Both the position numbers and the translations under genes were made by a program. The notes beneath the pieces were generated by a model. The model did not search any database. It saw only the letters and a program-made list of their open reading frames with translations, and was not told the origin of the DNA. A stretch of 64,000 nucleotides of DNA from the NCBI GenBank assembly GCA_947629825.1, contig CANRFF010000004.1:1-64000 (forward strand), read 5' to 3'. The stretch comes from an uncultured Anaeroplasmataceae bacterium (lineage in GTDB: Bacteria > Bacillota_I > Bacilli_A > Acholeplasmatales > Anaeroplasmataceae). Of this stretch, positions 53,267 through 60,971 are shown in pieces (the first letter of the stretch is position 1; each line of letters opens with the position of its first letter).

Positions 53267-53295
53267 ATTATACGCTTGTATGTAAGCGTTGTCAA
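53267..53295 (-). promoter_or_regulatory. Consensus promoter of the fibre-export locus
   Basis: TTGACA (53290-53295) and TATAAT (53267-53272) separated by exactly 17 bp. The spacer contains the inverted repeat ACGCTT-N6-AAGCGT, a possible operator. Transcription would begin about 53260, just before the riboswitch. Confidence 0.85.
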
Positions 53296-53352
53296 TAAAA
53301 TATTATTTAATATTTTAAGTTTTTTTGCTTATTTTTTTCGAAAAAAGACAAG

Positions 53353-53470
53353 AAAAAGCGTTCGGAAAACGCCTAACTCGTTTCCGGATACTTTATTTTT
53401 TCGATTTGATTTTTGCATATTCCCGCAAAAATAAAAAAAATACTCTTGCGAAAACATCGTAAGAGCATTT
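53353..53470 (-). terminator. Two terminator hairpins after the XRE-membrane protein pair
   Basis: On the minus strand a hairpin with CTCTT/AAGAG arms and a T-run (53432-53470) follows the stop at 53477, and a second GGCGTT/AACGC hairpin with a T-run lies at 53353-53375. They separate the small regulator operon from the fibre-locus promoter. Confidence 0.65.
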
Positions 53471-53476
53471 TTGAAT

Positions 53477-53929
53477 TCAGTATTTTTTCGAAAAATAAAT
53501 ATAAACAAACAGATAAATCAAAAGTACTACCACCAAAATCGAAAGAAGCGTATAGAAAATATATGCATTGAAAAAACCGGTGATAATCAGCGCAATCCCG
53601 CACATATAAATAAAAATTTTAATCACCATCGCATTGGTTCTCAGACGAATGTAATTCAACCGTTCGTCGTTTTTGCGAATCAACGTCATATCCGCATAGT
53701 CGATATCCGTCAAAATCCGGACGTAATTATAGATTTTTACTCCGATATACCCTTCCAACAACACAAAAATCGCATAGCGGAGAACCACCAGATCCTGATA
53801 AACCACCAATTTTTCTTTAAAAAACGCAAACTCGAATAAAACCAACAATAGTATCGGCAAAATCACCGAAAGACTCATCACAATCAATTTGATTTTCGTC
53901 GATTTCCGCAGATGTTCTTTACTCTCCAT
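53477..53929 (-). CDS. Four-helix membrane protein linked to an XRE regulator
   Basis: A 150-residue membrane protein with four predicted helices in two pairs (about 15-35, 45-70, 95-115, 120-142). I recognise no function; small membrane proteins of this sort (DUF2178/DUF3169-like) are often paired with XRE regulators. The ATG at 53929 follows GGAGGG and overlaps the end of the regulator gene by 11 bp. Confidence 0.7.
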   Translation of the reverse strand: MESKEHLRKSTKIKLIVMSLSVILPILLLVLFEFAFFKEKLVVYQDLVVLRYAIFVLLEGYIGVKIYNYVRILTDIDYADMTLIRKNDERLNYIRLRTNAMVIKIFIYMCGIALIITGFFNAYIFYTLLSILVVVLLIYLFVYIYFSKKY

Positions 53930-54134
53930 CTTCGTTTCCCTCCTCATCCAACATAAAAATCTTTTCGATCGGCACTTCGAAAATTTTGGCCATTTTCAAT
54001 GCCAAAGGCAAAGAAGCGATATACTTTCCCTGTTCTATCGAAATAATGGTCTGACGGGTAACCCCGATTTTTTTCGCCAATTCTTCCTGCGTCAATTTAT
54101 GACGTTTCCGTAATTCATATACGTTGTTTTTCAT
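53919..54134 (-). CDS. XRE-family transcriptional regulator (small Cro/CI-like)
   Basis: A 71-residue helix-turn-helix protein: LRKRHKLTQEELAKKIGVTRQT carries the motif (shortened here to LTQEELAKKIGVTRQTI), followed by LALKMAKIFEVPIEKIF. This compact form is typical of YozG/Cro-like regulators. The ATG at 54134 follows AAAGGAG. A TATAAT is near 54163. It might regulate the fibre-locus promoter next door, but that is position only. Confidence 0.9.
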   Translation of the reverse strand: MKNNVYELRKRHKLTQEELAKKIGVTRQTIISIEQGKYIASLPLALKMAKIFEVPIEKIFMLDEEGNEDGE

Positions 54135-54259
54135 ATACACACTCCTTTGTCCGACAGATATTTTTATTATATCAAAAATATTTTCATAAGAAAAGGACTT
54201 GTCATAAAATCCCGTTTTCCGTCCTTTTTGCATATAATAAATCAAAGCGTTGTGATAAA

Positions 54260-54826
54260 ATGCCCTATGACTTCGAATATCATCTGAGATTAGACCAATC
54301 GCATATTCTGCCCAATATTTTAAAAGGCGCTCAAACGGGAGTGGCTTCCCAATTTATCTCGGACATCATCATTTCTCTGTTACTGTTCAATGAAACCATT
54401 GTGATCGAAGACATTCAGATCAGTGAGATTCCCGCCTACTATGCCTCCGTAGCCAGCGGAATGATGGCCGGATTACTGTCGATTTTTTTAGACCCGATCG
54501 CCTTGATTGCTTTTACCACTCTGACCTATGGCGTCGTCTTTGAAATCGTCGATTTCGTCACGACCAATGATCCGATTGTTTTCACCCCGCGAGAAGATAT
54601 TTTCGACATCTGTCTTACCGTACTTCTGGTTACTCTTTTCGATCCCGTCGCCCGTCATCAGTACTTTCGGTTCCGTCAAAAAAGGCACTTTCAGGAACCC
54701 ACTTTACAACGGGAAGACCGAACGCTTTCTTCTACGATTTTTTTCGCAGTTCTTCTGAGTACTTATACTTTTTTGAAACAAACGCAAAAAGAAGCGGAAA
54801 ACGAGAATACCAACGAAACTTCTTAA
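54260..54826 (+). CDS. Orphan membrane protein, function unknown
   Basis: A 188-residue protein with about four hydrophobic segments (roughly 28-45, 60-75, 78-100, 110-128, and 155-172) and a Glu/Asn-rich end. It is one of only two plus-strand genes in the window and I recognise no family. TATAAT (54234-54239) lies about 20 bp before the ATG and no ribosome site is visible, so its mRNA would be nearly leaderless. Its stop codon overlaps that of the convergent oxidoreductase gene. It is transcribed away from the XRE gene. Confidence 0.55.
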   Translation: MPYDFEYHLRLDQSHILPNILKGAQTGVASQFISDIIISLLLFNETIVIEDIQISEIPAYYASVASGMMAGLLSIFLDPIALIAFTTLTYGVVFEIVDFVTTNDPIVFTPREDIFDICLTVLLVTLFDPVARHQYFRFRQKRHFQEPTLQREDRTLSSTIFFAVLLSTYTFLKQTQKEAENENTNETS

Positions 54827-55959
54827 GCTGTCCGATGTTCTTCGGCTTCTTCTTTTTGACGTAATATCTTCTGATATTCTTCTTCGGAAAACGGAAGCGA
54901 AACTTTCTTTCCCGTCCAAGCGGACAAATATGCGGCGTTAATCAACGAAAGGGTTTTGACGCCGTCTTTTCCCGGCGCAATTAACGGCTTTTGATATAAA
55001 ATCGCCTCCCCGAAATTACAAAGCATTTGTTCATACGGCCGTTCGGCCTCTTCCGAATGAAAATGTTCTTCCCGCATGTTTAATTGCTGGCGGGAAGTTA
55101 CCTGCGCTTCTTGGGCATAAGTCAAAATATCCGTATCCCACGTTGTCAGCGTCAACCGGTTTCCCTCCGCCGAAATACACCCTCTGGTTCCGACGATTTC
55201 CAGACGTTCCGAAGCCTTTCCCTCCCCCGTCGAAGCGATAAACGTTCCCGTTACGTGATGCGGATAATTCATTATGAGCGTTACTTCGTCGTCGACATCG
55301 AAAGAATTGTATTTCCCAAACGGAATCTCCGCATAAACCGACTGAGGCACCCCGAACAAATAAATCCACATATCCAATAAGTGATACCCTTGATTGATCA
55401 ACAATCCGCCTCCTTCGTTTTTCCAACTGCTCCGCCAAGAGGCCGATTGATGATAGTATTTCGTCCGGAAAAAACTGCTGTTTTCCATACTGATCCGCAG
55501 AATCGTCCCAATTTTTTTCTCATCCAGCCACTCCTTGATTTTCAGATATTTCGGATACGTCCTTTGATGACACATCATCGCATAGACTTTTTGTGCCTGT
55601 TCTGCCGATTGATTCATTTTTCTGGCTTCCCATACCACCGTTCCCGCCGGTTTATCGCATAAAACGTGTTTTCCTTCCCGAAAGGCTCTGATGGTCATTG
55701 ACGGGTGCAGTTTATGCGGAGTTACAATCAACACCGCATCAAAGACATCGGCAGATTCATACATTTCGTCTTCGCCGTGAAAAATCCGAACGGAAGAGGA
55801 CAGATGATTCTGAACCCAGCACTTGTTTTTTTCACTGTGACAACACACCGCAACCAACCGCAATCCTTCGATTTTTCCTTGATCCAACATCAACGCATAT
55901 TTTTTCCCCATCGAACCGATTCCGATGATCGCACAGCGCACTTTTTCGTTTTCGTTCAT
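54823..55959 (-). CDS. Gfo/Idh/MocA family oxidoreductase
   Basis: A 378-residue NAD(P)-dependent sugar or cyclitol dehydrogenase. The Rossmann motif is AIIGIGSMGKKYA at the N-terminus, and the conserved EKP appears as CDKPAG (about residue 100). NQGYHLLDMWIYL matches the conserved His region of the C-terminal domain. The substrate is not evident; inositol or sugar derivatives are usual. It lies downstream of the two c-di-GMP proteins behind a terminator. Confidence 0.88.
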   Translation of the reverse strand: MNENEKVRCAIIGIGSMGKKYALMLDQGKIEGLRLVAVCCHSEKNKCWVQNHLSSSVRIFHGEDEMYESADVFDAVLIVTPHKLHPSMTIRAFREGKHVLCDKPAGTVVWEARKMNQSAEQAQKVYAMMCHQRTYPKYLKIKEWLDEKKIGTILRISMENSSFFRTKYYHQSASWRSSWKNEGGGLLINQGYHLLDMWIYLFGVPQSVYAEIPFGKYNSFDVDDEVTLIMNYPHHVTGTFIASTGEGKASERLEIVGTRGCISAEGNRLTLTTWDTDILTYAQEAQVTSRQQLNMREEHFHSEEAERPYEQMLCNFGEAILYQKPLIAPGKDGVKTLSLINAAYLSAWTGKKVSLPFSEEEYQKILRQKEEAEEHRTA

Positions 55960-55982
55960 TTTATTTTCCTTTCTTTTTCAGC

Positions 55983-56010
55983 AAAAAGACCATTGACAAA
56001 GTCAACGGTC
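55983..56010 (-). terminator. Terminator after the degenerate GGDEF-EAL gene
   Basis: ACCGTTGAC/GTCAATGGT hairpin (56001-56009 with 55989-55997, one G-U pair) followed by a T-run on the minus strand, directly after the stop at 56013. Confidence 0.8.
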
Positions 56011-56012
56011 CT

Positions 56013-57494
56013 TTATTCTTCTTTTTTCGGTTCTTCTTTGAAAGATTTCCGGTCTTCAATCAAAGCGACGGCATCCAGTTCACGCAACCACCGTTTTTGA
56101 TCCATATATTCTTCGAAATCCGTTGCGCTCAACGGCTTGGCAAAATAATAACCGGATCCGATGGTTACTCCTTGATTTTTCACATAGTCGACAATTTCCG
56201 CCGTTTCGATTCCTTCCGAAATAATCGTTTTATTGTTGTCTTTCGCAAACTGCATCAATATCGACAACAGACGCTCTTTCATAAAGTTGTTCTCGACGTC
56301 TTTCAAGAAATCTCTTCCCAGTTTGATGACATCGACGAAAGATTTCTGAATGTTCTGAACCGATTGACCGTCCAAAGAGAATCCGTCGACGGCGATTTTG
56401 AATCCATAGTCTTTCAATTTCAGAATATTCGTTTTGATGACACCGATTTTTTCATACATCATAAAGTCGGAGATTTCAAACATCACATCCGACGGTTTGA
56501 TTCCCTGTTTGGTCGCAATCGCAATCAAATTGTTCGCAAGCGTCGGGTTAATCAACTGCTTGGTAGACAAGTTCAAAGAAAAGGTCATCGGGATTGCCGG
56601 ATATTTATCTTTCATTTCCTGTTGAAAGCGAATCATCGTATCGATTCCCCATTCACCAACCCAACGGATATCTCCGGATTGCTCCATGACTTTGATGAAT
56701 TTCTGAGGAGACAACACCCCTTGTGTCGGGTGATTCCATCTCATCAACGCTTCGGCTCCGAAAATCACACGATTTTTCAAATCGATAATCGGTTGATAAT
56801 ACAGCACGAACTCTTTATTTTTAATCGCTTCTTTGATTTCTTTGTAGTAAGCCATATTGTCTTTTTCATCATCCGAAAGCGTCGCATAATAAAACGTATA
56901 TTTGTCGCCGCCGTCCCGTTTGGAAACATACGTCGTCAATTCCAGATTGGCCAACAGTTGTTTCAAATCGCTTCCTGCGGTAGGGAAGGTACAAACCCCC
57001 ATTGAAACCGTAATGTCAAGCGTTTCTCCGATCGTCATCTGAAACGGCTTATTGACGATTTCCAAAATTCTCTTACAAAGATTTTCGTTTCTCGTCGAAT
57101 TGTCTTCATCCCGAATGAAAATCAAAAATTCGTCGTTTTGATAGCGGGTGAGCGTCGCTTTATAAGGTAAAACACGCAAGATTCTCGTCGCCATTTCCCG
57201 CAAAATTTCGTCGCAGGCTTTGGTTCCGAACAATTCGTTCAAGTCGTGAAAAGAATCGATGTCCACATAAATCAACGTCGCAGCACCGAAATTTCCGACT
57301 CTTTTGATATGTTTGCGAATGGAATTTTCCATTTGCGAAGTCGTAATCGCATTTTCCACGATAATGTCGTCTTCTTCTTTGAAATGTTTGAGATTCTTCC
57401 GAATCAGAAAAATGGCTCCCACACCCAACAGAATTGTTACCGCAAGCACAATGCACGTAATCAAAATAGATGTTCCGTCTGTTGCGAAAAACAT
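56013..57494 (-). CDS. GGDEF-EAL protein with degenerate active sites
   Basis: A 493-residue protein with one N-terminal membrane helix (about 10-32), a GGDEF domain and an EAL domain. The GGDEF site reads RYQNDEF, so cyclase activity is doubtful. The EAL motif itself is intact (EALMRW) and NLS and EGIET remain, but DDFG is DGFS, KID is KLG and the conserved Gln before GY is Ser. I expect no phosphodiesterase activity; it may sense or bind c-di-GMP or partner the upstream enzyme, from which it is separated by one base. Confidence 0.88.
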   Translation of the reverse strand: MFFATDGTSILITCIVLAVTILLGVGAIFLIRKNLKHFKEEDDIIVENAITTSQMENSIRKHIKRVGNFGAATLIYVDIDSFHDLNELFGTKACDEILREMATRILRVLPYKATLTRYQNDEFLIFIRDEDNSTRNENLCKRILEIVNKPFQMTIGETLDITVSMGVCTFPTAGSDLKQLLANLELTTYVSKRDGGDKYTFYYATLSDDEKDNMAYYKEIKEAIKNKEFVLYYQPIIDLKNRVIFGAEALMRWNHPTQGVLSPQKFIKVMEQSGDIRWVGEWGIDTMIRFQQEMKDKYPAIPMTFSLNLSTKQLINPTLANNLIAIATKQGIKPSDVMFEISDFMMYEKIGVIKTNILKLKDYGFKIAVDGFSLDGQSVQNIQKSFVDVIKLGRDFLKDVENNFMKERLLSILMQFAKDNNKTIISEGIETAEIVDYVKNQGVTIGSGYYFAKPLSATDFEEYMDQKRWLRELDAVALIEDRKSFKEEPKKEE

Positions 57495-57495
57495 A

Positions 57496-59859
57496 TTATC
57501 GTTCTCCTTTCTTCCCTCCGTTTTTTTCTTCCAATAACTTCAATGCTTCCGCATAAGGAATCGGTCGACTGATCAAATATCCCTGAATCACCCGACATCC
57601 CAACTTACGAATCACTTCTTGTTGAGCCTGTGTTTCGACTCCCTCGCAGATCACATTCAGATTCAATTCTTTTGCCAACGTACAAATACAGCTGACAATC
57701 GAATGGTTGACTTGGTTCGTATCGACGTATTTCGTAAACGAATAGTCGATTTTTATGGTGTCTGCCGGCAACTCCGTCAAGTACGTCATCGAAGAATAGC
57801 CCGTACAGAAATCGTCCAAATGAATGGAAAAACCGGCATTTTTCAATAATTTCAGTTTTTCGTTGACCAACGTGAAATTCTCGACCAAGAACGTCTCCGT
57901 GATTTCCAGCGCCACGCTTCCCGGTTTGAGATGATTGCGATTGAACTGTTCAATCAGATCATTCACAAATCCCACTTGCAGTATTTGTACCGGCGACAGA
58001 TTCATCGAAATGGTAATATGATAATCTTCCAACTGTTTGGCAATTCTCAAAGATTCTTTCAAAACGAATTTACTGATATCGAGAATATATCCCCGCTGTT
58101 CCGCCAGTTCGATAAACGCCTGCGGAGATTTTTTCAAATATTTCGGATGATTCCACCGAATGAGTGCCTCAAAACCGACGATTTTGTTCGCCACGATATC
58201 ATATTGCGGTTGAAGATACATTTCGAATTCTTCTTTTTCAATCGCAATTTTCAAATCTTCTTCCATTTGTGCCGTCTGGGTCAGAACTCCGGCCATCGCA
58301 TCATTGTAGACAATAATATCTTTTTTCAATTCCAATCCGTTGTTGTAGGCGATTTCCAAACGTTTTTTGACTTCGTCCAAAGTAATCTGCGACATTTCGG
58401 ATTTGACAACATTCACCACAGACATTTTACAGTGAACATAGATATGATTGCTTTTTACCAAAAACGGCTTGCGCAAAATTTCTTCTATTTTCCGGACATT
58501 GACCAAAACGTCTTCCACATCGACATTCGGAACCAAAACCAAGAAAATCTCATCTCTTGTCTGATAAATCGGACTGTCTTCGAATTGATTTTTCAAAATC
58601 GCCAACAATTCCTGCAACATCAGATAATACGTTTCATTGCCGAACAAAGACAAAACATCATACCATTTATCCACCTGAAATTCCACAAACGCCAAATCCG
58701 TTTGGGCGGTCGCCGTCAAGGTCGGGAACAGATTCGTCAACGCAAAATTGTTGTCGCACCCCGTATGTTCGTTTTTCCCGTTCAGCATTTCCAGAGACTG
58801 AATTCGTTCATACTGTTCGGTAATATCGCTTCCGACCAGATAATATGTCGATAAAACACCAATCGGCGTCAACTGAAAATATTTGACGGTTTCTTGGTTC
58901 CGATAAAAACATTCGATGGTTTTTTTGGTTTTGAAATATTTGAAAATCGGTTCTTCGGTATGGACTTCTTTCAATTCGTTCACGTCCGGAATCTGTTTCA
59001 AATCAAACAACCGTTTGAATGTCGGGTTCGCATAAATCAATTTTCCGTCTTTCTTTACCCGAAGAATGATCGCATGGTTGGTCTGTACGGAATGTCGATC
59101 CACCCGCAACAATACCGAGGCTTTCCGGACGCCCAAGATGATGATGACCAACAGCGCAATCAGAATCAAAACACCGACTCCGAAAAATATCAACGCCTGA
59201 ACCAGTACCCACTGAACCGAATAAAAAGCCGATTCCAACGGAATAAATACGCCGTAATAATATTCGTAAAAACTCTGAACCGCAAAAATTCCTTCCTCGC
59301 CGGCAATCCGGTATACTTTCGCATAATCTTCGGTAAGTTCTGCGGAGGCAAACGATTCGTCGTCCAACAAACGAGAAAGCGTTCCGATCGGCTCTGAAGT
59401 GATGGTGTTATGTTTGATCGTCAACGAGGACGTAAAAACCACGGTTTTGAATTCGGAAAACGACAGGAGTCGTTCCAAAGGAATAGATCCTCCCAAAATA
59501 GATTCGTCTTCCGTATCATATCGACAAAAGAACACATATAACTGCGTATCCCCGTTATCGAAAAACTCGTTTCCCGTTGCGATTTTGATTTTTTGTTCTT
59601 CCATTTTGTTGTAATAACTGGATTTGTTGAAATCCGTTTCGATGCCCGTAAAATTCTGATTTTCGAACTGTTCGTAATAAGCGGAAATTTCGTTATTCAA
59701 AATGGCGACGTCCGAACCTGCCGCTTCCAAAGAAAGAGTTTCCATCGACTGAATCGCTTTGGCGCGTACCGGCAAGTAAAAACAAAATGCAATGGCCAAA
59801 TATGAAATTACCAATATGATACAGGCTAACAGATACCACCTTAAATCTCTCAATCGCAT
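57496..59859 (-). CDS. Membrane c-di-GMP phosphodiesterase (sensor-PAS-GGDEF-EAL)
   Basis: A 787-residue protein: helix at 10-30, an extracellular sensor of about 190 residues, a second helix near 225-248, a PAS-like domain (about 265-350), a degenerate GGDEF domain (site reads TRDEIF) and an intact EAL domain (about 535-780). EALIRW, NLSPVQ, EITET, DDFCTGYSS, KID, EGVET and QGYLIS hold all usual metal and catalytic residues. It should degrade c-di-GMP at the membrane in response to an outside signal. A consensus promoter lies upstream. The nearby c-di-GMP riboswitch is a plausible target. Confidence 0.92.
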   Translation of the reverse strand: MRLRDLRWYLLACIILVISYLAIAFCFYLPVRAKAIQSMETLSLEAAGSDVAILNNEISAYYEQFENQNFTGIETDFNKSSYYNKMEEQKIKIATGNEFFDNGDTQLYVFFCRYDTEDESILGGSIPLERLLSFSEFKTVVFTSSLTIKHNTITSEPIGTLSRLLDDESFASAELTEDYAKVYRIAGEEGIFAVQSFYEYYYGVFIPLESAFYSVQWVLVQALIFFGVGVLILIALLVIIILGVRKASVLLRVDRHSVQTNHAIILRVKKDGKLIYANPTFKRLFDLKQIPDVNELKEVHTEEPIFKYFKTKKTIECFYRNQETVKYFQLTPIGVLSTYYLVGSDITEQYERIQSLEMLNGKNEHTGCDNNFALTNLFPTLTATAQTDLAFVEFQVDKWYDVLSLFGNETYYLMLQELLAILKNQFEDSPIYQTRDEIFLVLVPNVDVEDVLVNVRKIEEILRKPFLVKSNHIYVHCKMSVVNVVKSEMSQITLDEVKKRLEIAYNNGLELKKDIIVYNDAMAGVLTQTAQMEEDLKIAIEKEEFEMYLQPQYDIVANKIVGFEALIRWNHPKYLKKSPQAFIELAEQRGYILDISKFVLKESLRIAKQLEDYHITISMNLSPVQILQVGFVNDLIEQFNRNHLKPGSVALEITETFLVENFTLVNEKLKLLKNAGFSIHLDDFCTGYSSMTYLTELPADTIKIDYSFTKYVDTNQVNHSIVSCICTLAKELNLNVICEGVETQAQQEVIRKLGCRVIQGYLISRPIPYAEALKLLEEKNGGKKGER

Positions 59860-59901
59860 TTGCTATTCTCCTTGTAATGTTTGTCCGACGTCTTTATATT
59901 A

Positions 59902-59930
59902 AGTATATACTTATTGTAAAATTTAGTCAA
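59902..59930 (-). promoter_or_regulatory. Promoter of the two GGDEF-EAL genes
   Basis: Minus-strand TTGACT (59925-59930) and TATACT (59902-59907) with a 17-bp spacer, about 40 bp before the ATG of the phosphodiesterase. Confidence 0.7.
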
Positions 59931-59950
59931 TAAACCCCTTGAGAACAAAT

Positions 59951-59993
59951 GAAAAAAAACCGTCCTTTTCGACAGAAAAAAGAAGGTTTTTTC
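59951..59993 (-). terminator. Terminator of metG-yitT
   Basis: GAAAAAACC and GGTTTTTTTTC arms form a stem with A- and T-runs on both sides, about 100 bp after the stop of the YitT gene. Confidence 0.6.
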
Positions 59994-60089
59994 ATTTTTT
60001 TCCGATAAAACCCAAAAGAAATCATCTTTCGGATTTTCGTTGATATTGCTGTTTAATCGCTATACAATGTTTTGACAGAATCGTTTTCT

Positions 60090-60971
60090 TTATATAATCG
60101 TTCTGCGGAAAAACTTCCCGAAAATCCGTTTGATCGGGGAAACCATCATAAATGCTTTGGGATCCGTTTCCTGTATGATTTCCTGAGCGTGATGAAGTTC
60201 ATAGGAAGAAATGATCATAAAAACATCCGATTTCGGCGTGTTCGTATATCCTCCTCTGGCGTCCATAATCGTACATCCGCGGTTGATTCCGACCACCAGA
60301 TTATGTGCCACTTCGTCGGGAATATCGGAAATGATATCAATCCGCACATAATTATACGCCGTATGAATTTTATCCACCACCAAATTGCTGACGATGATAA
60401 AGATAAACGTATATAGCGTGATATTCCAAGCGTGTTCCAATAACCCTCCGGCAATCACGGCCAAAATAATGTTGATAATGGTCGAAAAAATGCCGATGGA
60501 CATATTTTTCCGTAACGCAAAGGCTTGCGCAATGATGTCGATTCCGCCGGTAGACGTTCCGAATTTCAAAGCCAGTCCCGTGGCACAACCGCCCAACAAT
60601 CCGCCGATGAGCGCCAAAAACAACTTGTCGTCGGGCGAAATCCCGAAATCGACTTTCAGCCAATCCCAGCCCAACAACCAAAACGACTGCACGAGAACCG
60701 AAATCATCGTGAAAATCACAAATCGCAACGACACGGTCTTGATTCCGAAAATACAGATCGGGATATTGCAAATCAAGACGAATACCCCAATCGGTATTTC
60801 TATATTTATATTTTCAAAAACCCGATTTAAAATTTGTCCCAGTCCCGTCAACCCGATGGATATCAATCTTGCCGGTTCCAAAAACCAAATGATCGACAAA
60901 GAATACATGGTTGAGGACAACACCACAATAAATAATCTGAAACAAATGTCCAATTGCTTGTTTTTCATCAT
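60090..60971 (-). CDS. YitT family membrane protein
   Basis: A 293-residue protein with five to six membrane helices (YitT/DUF161, about 10-200) and a C-terminal cytoplasmic DUF2179 domain (about 220-285, with VNRGCTIMDARGGYT-like pattern and PKAFMMVSPIKRIFGKFF). Conserved FGTSTGGIDIIAQ lies in the membrane part. Transport function is suspected for the family but no substrate is known. Its ATG overlaps the metG stop (TAATG). Confidence 0.88.
   Translation of the reverse strand: MMKNKQLDICFRLFIVVLSSTMYSLSIIWFLEPARLISIGLTGLGQILNRVFENINIEIPIGVFVLICNIPICIFGIKTVSLRFVIFTMISVLVQSFWLLGWDWLKVDFGISPDDKLFLALIGGLLGGCATGLALKFGTSTGGIDIIAQAFALRKNMSIGIFSTIINIILAVIAGGLLEHAWNITLYTFIFIIVSNLVVDKIHTAYNYVRIDIISDIPDEVAHNLVVGINRGCTIMDARGGYTNTPKSDVFMIISSYELHHAQEIIQETDPKAFMMVSPIKRIFGKFFRRTII

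Noticed and set aside
56013-57494. Active diguanylate cyclase
   Set aside because: The catalytic motif reads QNDEF instead of GG[DE]EF.
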